64,000 nucleotides of DNA from Letharia columbiana (GCF_014066305.1 NW_023501056.1:124001-188000); one strand, 5' to 3'. Counted from the first letter of the stretch, positions 22,311-34,727 are shown. Notes: generated by a model from the letters alone, not told the origin. Numbers and translations are program-made.

Positions 22311-23241
22311 CTACAAGATGATGCAACAGGAAGGATAGCGCATTCTTGGCCCATCAATGTTGTATCCCTCCTCTAAGTCGAGGTCCAGCAAAGAATCCGG
22401 TGCGAAAGTTACTTTGCGGCTGTAGGCGATGTCGCCTTCCGCGTCAACAGCAAGTTTGGAAGGCTCTTTGGGTCGTGCAGAGACTTGGAATGAGGACCCG
22501 GGATCTCGGAAATGTACCTCGGGACGAAGGTCGATGTCCTCCATGGTAGCTACAAGACTCGTCAGTAACGAGTAACAACACAACAAATTTGGAGGGCTCA
22601 CTGTTTGCCTTCTTGACCTTGTCGTTGATGAATCGCGCTTCCATATCATTCTCCGGGTTGTGGAAGCTGGCAGCTTCCCTGCCAATGCATAAGTCGTCAA
22701 ACTGACCTCCCATGGCTTCGACCTTGTCAAGGTCTACAGCTGCGGTCGCGTTTTTCTTCGATCCGTTGCCTTCTGTGGAAGACTCGGAAGATTCCGAATG
22801 GACAGAGTTTGACCCGTACACTGCTCTGTCGGAGTCTATGGGCGACTCCGTGCACTTCCGGTCAGGTTCGTCCAACATCTCCGACGGCGACGATGTGGGG
22901 TCTGTCTCTTCTTCGGGAAAACAGGAAGACGTATGCACGTTGCTTGAAATGCCAGTCTGCTTCGACTCACTCGACACCGTTGTTGCTGTTGTCCAAGATC
23001 TCACTTTACGATCCTCGGCCACCATTTCTTTTTTCCCTTCCTCCGTGGTCCATTCCTCCGTTGTAGTCTTGGCTCCAGTAGGGACTGCGTCAATGTTGGG
23101 ACGTGTCGTCCAATGAGCATTGCTGGGCCCCATCGCTTGGTTTTCTGGTGTAGTGTCTTCTAACATCTTCTGCGTTTCGCGACTTGTGGTCCCTCTACGT
23201 AATTCTGCTTTGGGTGTTGAGAGCTCTGGTAAGCCGACCAT
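22311..23241 (-). CDS. Hypothetical disordered protein with C-terminal CaaX box
   Basis: Two exons (22602-23241 and 22311-22549) joined over a 52-nt intron in matching phase give 292 aa. The first two thirds are Ser/Thr/Glu-rich and probably disordered. A more ordered part follows, with GGQFDDLCIGREAASFHNPE, NDMEARFINDKVKKAN, MEDIDLRPEVHFRDPG and SRKVTFAPDSLLDLDLEEG. The last residues are SCCIIL: a CaaX box with Leu in the final position, which would favour geranylgeranylation, preceded by a second Cys that could be palmitoylated. No known family recognised. The splice is supported because it joins the acidic C-terminal part to the upstream frame exactly; without it the frame would end in a different, less natural tail. 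Confidence 0.6.
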
Positions 23242-24579
23242 GCCAGTGGCAATCAGATGTGGGGAGTTTTGTGGAATGGCGGTATCTTATTTCGCTGAGG
23301 GGCTTGCTCGCTTGTTCGTAGAGGGGAAACTTAAAGTGACGCGTTTTGTGGTTTGTGGAAAGACTCCTTGGGTCACTTGCAGCAATGTAGGCCAAATGGT
23401 ATCAAGTCGGAAAGAATCTTGTAAGTGCGTTCTGGGGCAAGGAGGTTTGAGGCCGAGCAACAACGAGCTGCGGATCTGAAGAGCGATGCAAGAGACGGGA
23501 GAAAGGGTGGAGGAGGGAGATTGTGAAGCAGAAGGAGAACAGGAAAGGCGAATTCATGTGCACCAAGCGCAGCAAATGCAGGCAGGGAAGCTCCAACGAT
23601 CTGACCGCCTCAAGGATGAACGACCCTTTCCCGGCGGAAACTTTTGTTAACCCTCGAAGACCCGGGCTAACGCTTTGAGTTGACCTCACTTGTAGCATTC
23701 GAGAGGTACAAGCCCCGCCTGCCGTGGGGTCCTTTGGATATGGAGGGTTGGGACGGACACCCATTGGCTCATTATCCTGGCATCTGCAGCCAAAACGGCC
23801 AAAGGCTTGGCCAAATCGTGAACGCTTTTCATCTCATATTCTCGTTGGGGAGAACGAACGACAATGGGGTCGAAGTGAATCATGTGCTCGGTAGAGGTGA
23901 ATTGATGCCCAACGAAAAGGAATGGAGCTTGAAGGGTCAGAAAGGTGCTGGCCGACAGCATGCGGGCTGTCAGCCAACGGTAGCCAGCGGGGACTCGGCC
24001 AATGAGATTTCTGCAATGCATGCAATGCATGCGGCGCAGCGAAGCGGTGATGGAATCATGCGAGGACCCATGAGAGGAGGGCGCAAGCAAGATGGCTTTA
24101 TACCTGAGTCGCCTTCTGGAAAGCCGGCAACGGTCATGCTCATCATCAGCTGCGGAGTTCAAGCTGTTCCACCAATGGAGGAGCATAGCGGGCAGCAAGG
24201 ATCAGGGAGCCTTTCGTTCGGAGTCTGCACATTTGCTCGAGGAGGAAGGGTGGCAGAATGCGCAGCCAATTCGTGACTCGTGCCCGGCACGAGTGGAATC
24301 CCTTGAAGCAGAATTCTTGATAGAGGCGACCAATGAAAGCAGAGCTTTTGAAACATCGGCATTACCTGATCAAGTCGAAGCCAGTCACACGAAGATGTGG
24401 CAGTAGCGAGGCTTGCGAGATCGGTCTCAACTACTAGATGTAATAATCTGAGACAAATCCGGTCATTGACCGCTCATGCAGGCACTAGATCCATCGAACT
24501 ACTGCCCTTGAACATTGCAGGAACTCCGATAGGACATGTAACAGAATATTGAATGTCCATACCGCCTGACAAAACCCGC
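23242..24579. other. Intergenic, no supportable gene
   Basis: ORFs up to 198 codons overlap on opposite strands (23680-24276 plus, 23686-24198 minus) without recognisable features. It contains the 5' flank of the CaaX protein gene and the 3' flank of BUB3. Confidence 0.4.
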
Positions 24580-25713
24580 TTACTTCATGCCTTTCCCTTT
24601 CGCCTCACCATGGCCCAACTCCCTAATGAAAATACCCACCATTCCCTCCCCAACACCTTCACGCCCGTCCTCAAACCCAGGACTGACAGCCACAGCCAAG
24701 AACTTCCCGTTCCCGCTAAAACTCAATGCACTCACACTAGTCGTATACCGCTGGTACTGCCTGATCCTCCTCTTGGCAACGCCATCCCAAAGCGCGACGA
24801 AGCCATCTCCGCCGCCTGAAGCGAAGGTGCCATGCACAGGATGAAAAGCCAACGCATTGACAGGGTAGACCACATCTACCCCTTCAGGCGAGGGTTGACG
24901 ATGGCACTTGAACGCATATTTCCGAGATTGAGAAGTGGTTGACGGGTCGAACCATTCAACAGCCACACGGCCTTCGATGCTGGAAGATGCGTACCCTTCG
25001 TCGTTGGGCATGCAAGCCACTGCTCTCGTCATGAACTTCAGAGAAGATTCGCGCCGCTGCCAAGGTTCGATGCCTGAGGCCGCAGATTCAGAGGCCAGAT
25101 CCGCGAGTTGGTAGATGTGCAAGGCCCTGGAAGCCATTGCTACGACAAGCCTAGTGGATGTGAGGGAAAGAGAAAACGGCTTATTGGGTAGAGATATCTT
25201 GACGGGTGGATCAGAAGGTTTGGAGAGGTGGTGAACGTGTAATGTCGAGTCCCAAGAGCCTGAGACAAGGATATTGTGCTGTCGATCGTAGAGAACGGAC
25301 TTGACGCCTGCGTCGTGGGAGGAGAGAACCGTTTGGGCACCTGTGGTGAGGTTGATACTGTAATTCGCGTAAGCCGTAGATTCGTCTGGAAAAAAGCAGC
25401 AGTATATATAGCCGACCATCGGACATCCCAATCCAAGCCTGCGGTATATGCCTCCTCTTCATCTTCCCCAAAACACACATCTAGAACCGGCGCTCGATGC
25501 TCAAACTTATTGAGCAGCTGGCCGCCAGTACTCGAGGTGTCGTAAAGGTAGACATGCTTGTCCCAGGACGCTACGAGGAGCCGCAGGGAAGTGGGCGCGA
25601 ATTGTATGGCGGAGATGGCGTCGGTTGGGGGGTTCGCGAGCTCGAATTGTGCTGTAAAGTGTCAGTATGGGTATCCAGAGCATAGCAGACATCTAACACT
25701 TACGTATAGACAT
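24580..25713 (-). CDS. BUB3: Spindle checkpoint WD40 protein Bub3
   Basis: WD40 propeller of the spindle assembly checkpoint; binds Bub1 and Mad3/BubR1 at kinetochores. Exons 25704-25713, 25651-25417 and 25357-24580 give 340 aa, a normal length. The first exon is only 10 nt (MSI plus one base) and leads into QFELANPPTDAISAIQFAP, the conserved Bub3 start. Further marks are LLVASWDKHVYLYD, KFEHRAPVLDVCFGEDEEEA, GLDWDVR, WDSTLHVHHL, SSIEGRVAVEWFD, KCHRQ and FASGGGDGFVALWD. The C-terminal blades lack some canonical Asp residues. The second donor reads GTCGGC, which is weak, so that border (near 25416) could be off by a few bases, but phase is kept. Confidence 0.9.
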
Positions 25714-26149
25714 TTCAATGAGGTGTCAGGGAAGTATTGATTTGTGTACAAAAGTGTGTCGAGGATAGGGAGCTAAAGTATGCGGGGAGGAATTTCTTCA
25801 GGTCGTCTTTCCTGCGCCAAGAGATTTGCTCTCCCAGCTCTACAATATACCCTACGTCTGGATTGTGTGGAGAAATCGGATACAAGGCAGTGATAATCGC
25901 AAGACTCAGTCTGTTAATATCCTGGACTACAACACTGTAGAGCTCACTGGGTGGGCACGAGTGCCGCCCTACCTGAGAGCGACATCACTGGCTTTCACTG
26001 CCACCAGCTTCTTTTCTATCCTTGCACTCCAGCCAGGTCGCTATTGCAAGCTCCTCCTCTGCAAAAAGGCCTTTCTTCGCTTTCTCTCGCTTTCTACACC
26101 TTCTTAATGCCTCCCCCTTTCTCAAGTCTCGTGCCTAGTTGCCTCGTCT
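25714..26149. other. Intergenic
   Basis: Upstream of BUB3 and downstream of the NRPS-like gene. Short ORFs only; nothing recognised. Confidence 0.5.
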
Positions 26150-29100
26150 TCACACGTCTCTCTTCCCCATCCATCTCTCCATCCAAACCTCGACCATTTT
26201 TCCCAAGAGCCCACTCTCAGTCACCTTTGGCGCGTTCCTGAGCGCTGGACTCGCTTTCTCAGCCTCACCAATCTCAAATACGACCTCCGAGTTCGCATTG
26301 TTTTCTGCAAAATTCTCAGCGAAGAAATCTACAAGCTTGATCGCTGGGTTGCGGTTTGGATCGGCTGCTTCGCTTGTTTTACCACCAGTGGAGGAGTGAG
26401 TATCAGCGGACAAGCTGCGAAGTCGGTCAAGCCAATCTTTGAACGTAATATTTTCGAACGCCGACAAATCCGTTGCGTGGAGGGCGGAGCAGAGGTCGGG
26501 CGTCCACGAGAAGGTATGGGGAGAGCGGAGGTTGTAGAATAGCTGCCCTTCCCTCTCACTGACTGCAGCTGCCGCTCCGCTCGTCTGTCCATCCCTCAAC
26601 ATAACGACCTCAAGCACAGCCTCCGCCAGCGTATCGACAGGCAACCACTGACATGGCGTGTCCATTTCCGGCAATACGCCCATGGTGACTGCGCTTCTGA
26701 TAATCAACGGAAAGGCTTCGGTATCATTCCACACTCCTGCTTTCGTATCGCCAACAACCTGTCCAATCCTCAGAACCGTCGCCCTCGCACCATGGTTCTC
26801 AACGGCAGCTTGAACGATTTGCTCGCCGACGAGTTTTGAAGCCGCATACCCCGTCAGCGAGACCTGCTCTAGGGACTTGATTGGCGCTTCAGGAATACGT
26901 GTGGGACCAGGTGTGCCGAGTGCAACGGAGATGGAGCTGCAGAAGATGAGTCTTGCAGGCATGGGGAGGGTGCCGGAGAGAGACAATTGGATCAAGTTTT
27001 GCAAGCCGTGAAGAGAAGGAATGAAGGAGGCAAGGCCGAGTTGGAAGTTTACGGGCCAGGCGCAATGGATGATGTGGGTTGTTGATGACTTGAGAGTTGT
27101 GTAGTCCGCAGGGCTGAGGCCGAGGTGCGGATCGCTGAGATCGGAGGCGAGGATTCGAAGCTTGGGCGAGCTGAGAGGTGGAAGTCGTTTATCTTGAAAG
27201 GATTTCTGGAGTCGTGGGAGAGGATCGGCGCCACGAATCAGGCAGTAAATTTGTGAGATGGTCGGTTGATTGAGAAGGAGGGAGAGGATGTGTGCACCTA
27301 CGCCGCCTGTCGCGCCGGTAAGGATCTGATCCGTGGTAAGCCTCTGATACTTAGCCTGGGGAAGTTCTACGACTTACAATAGTATGCGTTTTGCAAGTCT
27401 CGTTGGCGCCTGGTATATGTTTCTCGAACGCCGAGAACTTTGAGATAAGATCCTTCATCACAGCGATCGGCTTCTCCTTTACGACGCTCCGGGATGAGCG
27501 TACATCTTCGAGATGTTTGGCAAGATTGGCAATGTTGCCGTTCTCGAAAACGAGGTTCTGGCTCAGTTTCCTACCATTGCCGCCGAGGTACAGGTCGCGG
27601 AGAATAAATCCTCGCATCTGTATGGCTTGCAGACTGTTCATGCCCAGCGTGAAGAGGTCGTCTTTAGGATCGGAAAGTTGTGGGCCAAGAATTTGCTGGC
27701 CCAAACTCAACAGGTGTGTTTCGAGCTCAGCACCATCCATGATAATTGTACCCTCCTGACACACGTACGCCTCTTCTATCTCTTTTGCAAACACGTTGTA
27801 CACCTGAGCGCGAATAACACTTCCTTTATCCGTCAAGGGAATGGACACGCCAGCAGGCATAGGCACTATCATGTCCACTCCTATTTGTGAAAACCCTTCA
27901 GCAACGCAATTCGCAGCATCAACAATAGGCCAGACAGTTTCGATAAAGTCTTTGTCCCCAAGGTCCTTAGCGGTTTGCGACCTGAAAACCAGCAGTCCAG
28001 GGATGACTCGTCCAATCCCGAACACCACAGCCTCCCTCACCATTTTATGTTGGCGGATGCTACCTTCAATAGGCAGCGGTAAAACCTTTTCACCGTTCAT
28101 TAAAGTGACTCTGTCGTCTATTCTCCCCAAAAATTTCCAGGCGCCGGGAATGGTTTTGTGGGGGGTGAAGATGTCCCGAGAATGGAAAGAGTTGGGCGGA
28201 TCATCTGAATTGCTTATGTTACGTCCAGGGTGGTTTTTGAGGAACACGAACTCAAATGTGTCTGCCGCGATAGGTTTGGGATAGATATCCTTCATCAGTG
28301 CTGGCGGCGGACGAAGGTAATTCCATGCTTTGTCGTCGGCGGGCCGACCTATGGAGGTGCCGAGAAACCCACATTCGGAACTGTGCTTTAGTGAGTCTTT
28401 CTTCTAGTGTTTGATGATCATGTGATAGCGCAAGGAGCAGGGATCCTCAGACTGAATGATACTGGTGGACTCACGATCCCATAAGAGTTGCGAGATTCAC
28501 CCCTTTCTCCACCAATTGGTCACCCAAATCATCGGGACATTGGCTGCCTGTGAACACTACCTGATCAATTTGTTTTAGGGCGTCAATGCCACTCTTTTGC
28601 TCCGCAAGCAGCTTTAGGACATATGGGACTGCGCATAGAGTGCCCGGTCTTGCTTCTCGTATGGCTGCTGTCAGACCTTCGCATGTCAGGGGCAAATGCG
28701 GGTTCAGAAAGAAGACCGTTTTTCGCTGATACATTCTCGCTGGGCAGACGTATAGTGCAAAGCTGTGATACCTTTGAAACATACGTCAACCCAATTCTAA
28801 CGATTGAGGGATAAGGAACCTACAAGGGTAATGTCACGAAATCGCGATCTCCAGGTCCAATAGCATACGCCATTGTGTATCTCTCATGCACGACTTCAAT
28901 CGGCTTTGGCAGACCCGTCGAGCCCGAAGAGTGCGAAATAGTAGCTGGTCGTCTTCTCTCCTCGGCCACGTCAATGTCTCTCTCAAAAGGAGGCGCGGGA
29001 CCCTTAGGCGTGTCATAATTGTGGCGAGAAAGAATGGGTAGAGTCTGTAGGGACATTAAAGACACTACTTCGATCATGACCGCTAAGAGCTTTGGTGATT

Positions 29101-29565
29101 CATGGTAGATGAGGCATTCACAATGCGTTTCCTGCATCAGCTTCACGATCGCTGGCGCGGATAGTCTTGGAGATAAAGTTAGGACGGTGTAACCTGCTCG
29201 CGAAAGGCCAAAGAAGGAGACCACCCATTCTAGATTCGTGGGACCGAGGAGAGCTACTCTGCTCAAACCCGTTGGCTGGTGAGACCGATCAGTATTCTGC
29301 TATATAGGTACTGGCATTTGTTGGGCCAGTCTTCATCGTTTTGACGCACCGTTTGTATATTCGCCTTTGCGTAATGCCAAGCAGCTGTATCAGTAAAATG
29401 GTCGAGGACTCTCCCTGTGAAGTATTCGTAGTCTGCAAAACCCGACTTCGGGAATGCCATCAGAGGTCTTTGGATAGGGTCTGCTGCTCGGTGCCGAAAG
29501 ACCTCGTGTAGAAGCTGGAATCTAGAGAGATCAATCTCTGGATTCTCTGCATCATTGTTGGACAT
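26150..29565 (-). CDS. NRPS-like adenylate-forming reductase (A-PCP-R)
   Basis: Single-module NRPS-like enzyme. The A domain activates a carboxylic acid, the carrier domain holds it as a thioester and the C-terminal NAD(P)H-dependent domain releases it by reduction. Exons 29350-29565, 28824-29275, 28475-28771, 27378-28380 and 26150-27325 give 1047 aa with unbroken phase. The A domain shows SHSSGSTGLPKPI (near residue 185) and GRIDDRVTLMNGEKVLPLPIE-like A8 region. The carrier motif is LGMNSLQAIQMR (Ser near residue 569). The reductase begins with ILTGATGGVGAHIL (near residue 656), then IIHCAWPVNF and the catalytic GYAASKLVGE (Tyr near 815, Lys four residues later). The substrate (aryl acid or amino acid) cannot be read from the sequence. 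No tailoring genes, transporter or regulator were seen next to it, so a cluster is not evident. Confidence 0.9.
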
Positions 29566-30581
29566 TTTGAACGACAGTGGTTAATGTCGTCGCTTTCACT
29601 GTGGCAGGAGTGGGTGCATATGGGATCTAGCAAACTGTTCAAAACAGCTTGTTCAAATTCAGAAAGAGATTTGTTAACCCTTGTTATGACTTTGTAGTGG
29701 GCTATTAGGGTGGTACGGAAGTGAAGCTGAGGAGACACGCGAATGCACGGTCGTCGGCTCTAAGCTAACTCCGCGTTGGTGTAAGGATTCCGATGCTTGT
29801 GCCCTTCACTGTAAGCATAATGGAAATGGTACTCCTGGACTGGTACGCCCAGACAGCATGCCATTGTTACTCGCGGGCCTGTTTGATCAGCGCCCCATCA
29901 GAATGTCGACCGGCGGCGCTGGTGGGGGTATGATCGAAACAGTATATCAACCTTGCAAATGCCACGAACAGCTACGTCAATAACAGTAACCGTAACGTTA
30001 TACTACCCAACAATGCAAGTCCTTCTTCCTTACCCAAGAACCACGGTCCTTGGGTGATGCTAGCGCTCTTACCGTCCATCCATATCTCAGCCCAGATGGC
30101 ATTCAGGGCTCTCGAGGTCGCGGTCAGCTGAGAAGGAGTTCCTGGAGAAGTGGATGCGTGGGTAGAAAGCAGTTGCCCTAGAAGTCTAGATGCTATATCA
30201 ACTCGTACTAGCTGTGTAGGGGGCCAAGGCATTTACAAAGAGGAAGGGCATTCTGGCTACTACGATATGTCGTCAATATGTGGTGAGCGATACGGATGCA
30301 TGTGCGATTAAATTTCTGTCGTGCAGATCTCCAGAGTCCAGGGTCCAATTTTAGCGTATGCAAAATCCATTGCGCTGCTTGGTACTGGAGACTTTTCGCC
30401 CTCAATTTTGTACTCTAGCCTTCCAATCAATATTTAATAATATAGCTGTTACTGTCAGAATAAGTCTTCTTTGATAACAATCAAGCTCTACTGAAGTCTT
30501 GGCAGGTTCCGTGGCCTCTTTATTCGTCATGCCCTTTCCCATTCATACTGCTGTCTACAGGGAAACTTCGGCCCGGAAATA
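29566..30581. other. Intergenic, gene-poor
   Basis: 5' flank of the NRPS-like gene followed by sequence with only short unsupported ORFs. The AT content rises toward the MITE at its right end. Confidence 0.45.
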
Positions 30582-31061
30582 CCGAATTAATTGGCATATA
30601 AAAAACCACATCATTATAAGGCCCCTTTGCATATAAGATACCGTTCAAAATGACGGTTTTCAGACGTAGGCCATAATTAGACTGTAAGATAGGGGTCCTA
30701 GTAGCCTGCTGAGTAATGGTACTTTATTGTACTAGGCCCCCAGGGCAAAATCAGAAGTACCCTCACAGTAGCAAGGCAAGTAGAATAATAAGTAGTCGGA
30801 GTAGGTACAGGCCATTTGCGGTACACTACGCCCCCAAATCAGGTACCATCCCCCGTACAGAGGTATTTTCCCGTCTAAAAAGAGCGTCTCTTCGAGCTCT
30901 CTGATTGGCGACAGCGAGCTTAGTAAGGCCATTGACTAGCGCCTTAGGCCATACGATACCACAGTGTTATAAGGCCCCTTTACATATAAAATACGGTTCC
31001 AAACGATGATCAGATGGACGCTTCGGCTATATGGTAGTATCTTATATGCCAATTAATTCGG
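30582..31061. mobile_element. MITE-like element with 20-bp TIRs and TA duplication
   Basis: The two ends are perfect 20-bp inverted repeats: CCGAATTAATTGGCATATAA at 30582-30601 and its reverse complement at 31042-31061. Each is bordered by TA (30580-30581 and 31062-31063), as expected for Tc1/mariner-type insertion. The interior of about 440 bp has no credible ORF but holds a subterminal direct repeat, TATAAGGCCCCTTT, at about 30615 and 30969. A non-autonomous element is inferred. Confidence 0.7.
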
Positions 31062-31914
31062 TAGAGTATAAAGTTCCGACCCACCACCATTCAAAAGAAG
31101 TCTAAGTACTGAGTCTATACCCGCTGCGCCGCGCTGCGCCGAGGTCTTTATAAGCTACATTGCCTGTGGTGGTGCCTGCACCAGTCAGTGCAGTGTTAGC
31201 TTGTACTCGGCGGCGTCTAGCTGCGTAGCTAACGATAATGCGCCTAACGCGCCGCAGGGCAGATTCATCGACAGCGGTCTACCTATGTAGCTCCAGCCGT
31301 TTATCCTACACATCTCACTGCAGTCCGCTGACACGTCATTTTCAGAGACGCGGCACAGACGTCGTGTCGCTGTCTGGAGCACTTGCACAGCTCGAAAAGG
31401 GCATTGGCTGGGAAAGTAACAATGTCTCATGGCTCTTATGTTCCCGGTCCAGAAGACAAGGCGTGCGAGCACTGAAGGTAGGTCGAGTTTACCATTTGGA
31501 CTACCTGTTCGTGGCTTTCTCTCTTCGCCCTCTGAAACAAAGCTACCCGACGTCTAGAGGCGTGGATCAAGAAATTCACGTCATTTAAAAAAGATGTAGC
31601 ATGGGGGCGGAGAAAACGAGTTCACTAGATTGTTTCATTTCTTCGTTTGGTCTCCCAATGCGGCACAAGCGACAGGTATCTTGGGAGATCTTGAATTCTA
31701 CAGTATTTTGGCGGGAGAAAGCTTGGTGAGACATGCAATAGAGGAGAAAGAGAAGAAAGGCACAGCAGTTGCCCATGCACATAAAAGAAGGCGAGTCCCT
31801 CTTCTTCTACATCCAATATCGGCAGACACAATTGTCCCCATTCTTCAACTCCCTTTGACCGCCTGAAACACACTTACAGCACTAGCCCCTCTGGGAACAC
31901 TTGAGTACTCCGCC
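31062..31914. other. Intergenic
   Basis: Between the MITE and the secreted-protein gene. A short duplication GCGCCGCGCTGCGCCG-like lies near 31125-31140. No gene supported. Confidence 0.4.
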
Positions 31915-32729
31915 ATGATGTTGATCAAGAGACTTCCGTCCCTAAACCTCATGGGGATTTGCCTTGCACGCCTAGCACTCGCCTACCCGTCAGCTGAGGG
32001 AAGCTCCGACTCTAACCTGCTCTTCAAGCGAGCGGGCACCACCGCACAATTAGGCGACTATACTGGCAGCACGAGCTCCTACCCCGACGGCTCCGGAACA
32101 TATGTAGACTCGAAAGACCAAGGTACCTACGCCAGCGGAGTCAAATGCTGGACCGACATCGTAAGACCTCACCTCATCCCGTTCTCATTTTCTTTCAAAA
32201 AGCCATAAGGAAATATAGCAGCACTGACCCTGCATAGTTCTACGTCACCAACGAATACCAAGCCCAAGCCTGGACACCCATGAAAGAAAACACAATCGAC
32301 TGCGCCCTCACCAGCACATGCGCCTCCAGCTCCCAGGACGCCGTCCAAAATTGCGGCTCCTGGAGCATCACCTGGGGCAACGAAATCGAAGTCGATATCA
32401 TCGAAAAAATCGGCCTCGAACTCCAAGAAAATATCGACAATACCTGGCTCAAGAGCAAGTGCGTCACCGCTACTGTGCTTAATACTTGCACTTGGGATGA
32501 TAAGTTGTGCCATGCCCTTTGGACTAGTAGTGTTGTGCAAGTTTTTGATGGCTACATTCGCAGGAGGTGTAGCGGGGGCCGGAGTGGGATCACGAGTCAG
32601 CCCGATTATACGGCGTGGAGTAAGGATTATAGCTGGACGCAGCCGAGTCCGCAGACGAGGCTAGGGTGTGGGGCGTTGTGTGATGAGACTACTTATCCGG
32701 AGCCGGTTCCCTCTGTAGGGTCGACATAG
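31915..32729 (+). CDS. Cysteine-rich secreted protein (effector-like)
   Basis: Two exons (31915-32160 and 32238-32729) joined in phase 0 give 245 aa. The N-terminus is a signal peptide (hydrophobic run around MGICLARLALAYPS), followed by a short propeptide ending LLFKRA, a Lys-Arg site suited to Kex2. The mature part has about ten cysteines, several in the pattern CTWDDKLCHALW, RRRCSGGRSG and LGCGALCDE, and many Trp and Ser/Thr. No catalytic motif or known domain is recognised. The Met pair at 31915/31918 leaves the start open by one codon. It sits alone in a repeat-bearing, gene-poor stretch. An effector or surface-interaction role is only inferred from these properties. Confidence 0.75.
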
Positions 32730-34218
32730 TCAGGATGTGGACGAGGCTGACGCGGAACTCGGTAAGTGGGTACGGGCATATAAGGCTTTGACTGATGATG
32801 GAAGGCTCTCGATTGGAGAAGTCTTTGTTGATTGTGAGGACGCTGTAATAGTACTTCTTTCTGTGCTAGATCTTGACAATTGAGGAATTGCGGACTGCGT
32901 TGAGGTATGACTCCAAGGAACTTAGCTTCTCTGCTTTCAACCTAGTCCTTAACGCACATGAAGGCGTGATCCTATGTATTTTTCAGCCCTCTTTGTCGAG
33001 GTGAAGTAATGACGAGGCGCTTGTTGGGAGGCTATGGGGGGGAAAGTGAGCGGAACAGAGGTCATGGAAAAAAGTACAACTTCGACTGACTTACACGCTT
33101 GCTCGTCTATCCACTTTGTCATTAGACGGACTAATGGCTCTCCAGCGCAAGGGCCGGCTTCTACGGACAGGGAATTGCCCTGCTATCGCCACCGCCGCCA
33201 GCTTTTTCCTCAGCGGAAGCGAGGTCGCAGCCTTGCGGGCAGTCGTTATCCAGTACCCTCGGCTCGCCTATAGACCGTCAGCCTCGAGAGCAGGTCATCG
33301 ATACTTGACTCGGCCTTGCCACAGCAAAGACTCCGGGAAGGTCATGTTCATTGCCATGCCTTGGATCGTTGCTGTGATCCGATGCGGGCTTTCTACACAC
33401 AACAGTCCAAAAGATCGAAGCCTTCATGTCAGTTCCATAATATCCGCGCCGCACCCTCGGTCTTGAGAGCTTTGGGTCGCATGCACGAGAAAGATTGGCT
33501 CTTAAATTCCGTCACTGAACCCGGAGGAACTGCCCTTGAACCTTGGGAGTGTTTATTTGCTCAGCACTGCTCAGCACACAGTTCCGAATGGAAGATTGTG
33601 TCCTACAGCGATCGCCTTTGGGGCTGAGACAGATATCCATCCACTCATGAAACTACCAGAAAGAAACGGCCGGACAAAGTCAAGGAATTGAAGAAGGCGA
33701 CGCAATTAGTACCCTATGAACTGGCGCCTTTCGGATATAATGTCTTGGCATTACGAGTAGGCTGACCCCTGAATTTTCTAAGCGCTTCGCAATTTGCATG
33801 ACACGGTTAGCCACCCGCCTTTCCTCTGAACGTCTATCTGGCTGAGGTCCTGCTGCTGGGCGTCCTTCTCCACGGCATCAAACTAGGAATTACAATCTCC
33901 CTGTCCTCAGGTGTCAACCAGGCCATGGCTCTTAGAGAGATCCTGACAACCTCCTACGATCTCAGTATGTCCCTTTCTTTTCATGCCTGAACATCACCAT
34001 CATCAGCCTCCTCATTCACCCATAAAGTACCCGCGAAACCAGTCAACCTTGTGCAATTGGTAGCGTTCATTTCCGTATGCACTGTATAGTTCCCTCTTTT
34101 TATCCACCAGTAAGAAAGTCGTAGAGGTCAACATACCTGGCATGGACGCGGGGATACAGCCTAGGGATCAAGCAGCATAGGTTCTGGGCCAGCGTCCTCG
34201 CTTTATCAAATCCTGTGG
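32730..34218. other. Intergenic, no gene supported
   Basis: Overlapping short ORFs (33034-33627) without protein-like features. It runs up to the TA that flanks the next transposable element. Confidence 0.4.
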
Positions 34219-34484
34219 TACCCCTATATTCTTAATCATTGGGAAACAAAAAAGTTCCCGCAAGCACCCCCCCTCGAAAATTGAAAAATGAAACTTCAGG
34301 AATAACTTCACAACGATAAATTACAATTTTCTAAAAACTTTATAACTATAAGAAGATATAATAAAGACTAAGATCTTTAATTTTTGAAATATTCTTATTA
34401 TCTGCTGTATAGTAAAATAAAAATCTATCAAATTCTTAAGATTTTTTAGATAAGTCTTGGCGATTATAGAATAGCCGAGGTAAC

Positions 34485-34633
34485 GTCAAGGAAATGGATG
34501 ACTGGGTCATGAATTCATGGTGGTGTAAAAGATGTTGATTATTCTATGTGCCCGCAGGGCAGATATGTGCGGTGCCAAGCCACGCTAGGCCCAATTGGGT
34601 GGTGGCTCTGGAGGAGGCCTTGGCGTACCGTGA
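34485..34633. repeat. Left terminal direct repeat of the nested element
   Basis: 149 bp, matching 35558-35711 apart from a 5-bp gap near position 34543. Confidence 0.8.
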
Positions 34634-34727
34634 CAACATGCCCGCAAAGAATGAAAAAAAGACACGTCCTCGTGGCTGCATCCCTGGATAGCTACATCAA
34701 GCGTGCGCCGTCTATATGTCTATGCAC

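Noticed and set aside
23680..24276. 198-codon plus ORF (and 170-codon minus ORF in the same place)
   Set aside because: Composition is not protein-like, no domain, and both strands are equally open.
31725..31740. A GAGACATGC motif as a fifth introner-like copy
   Set aside because: Isolated short match, outside any intron and without the rest of the element.
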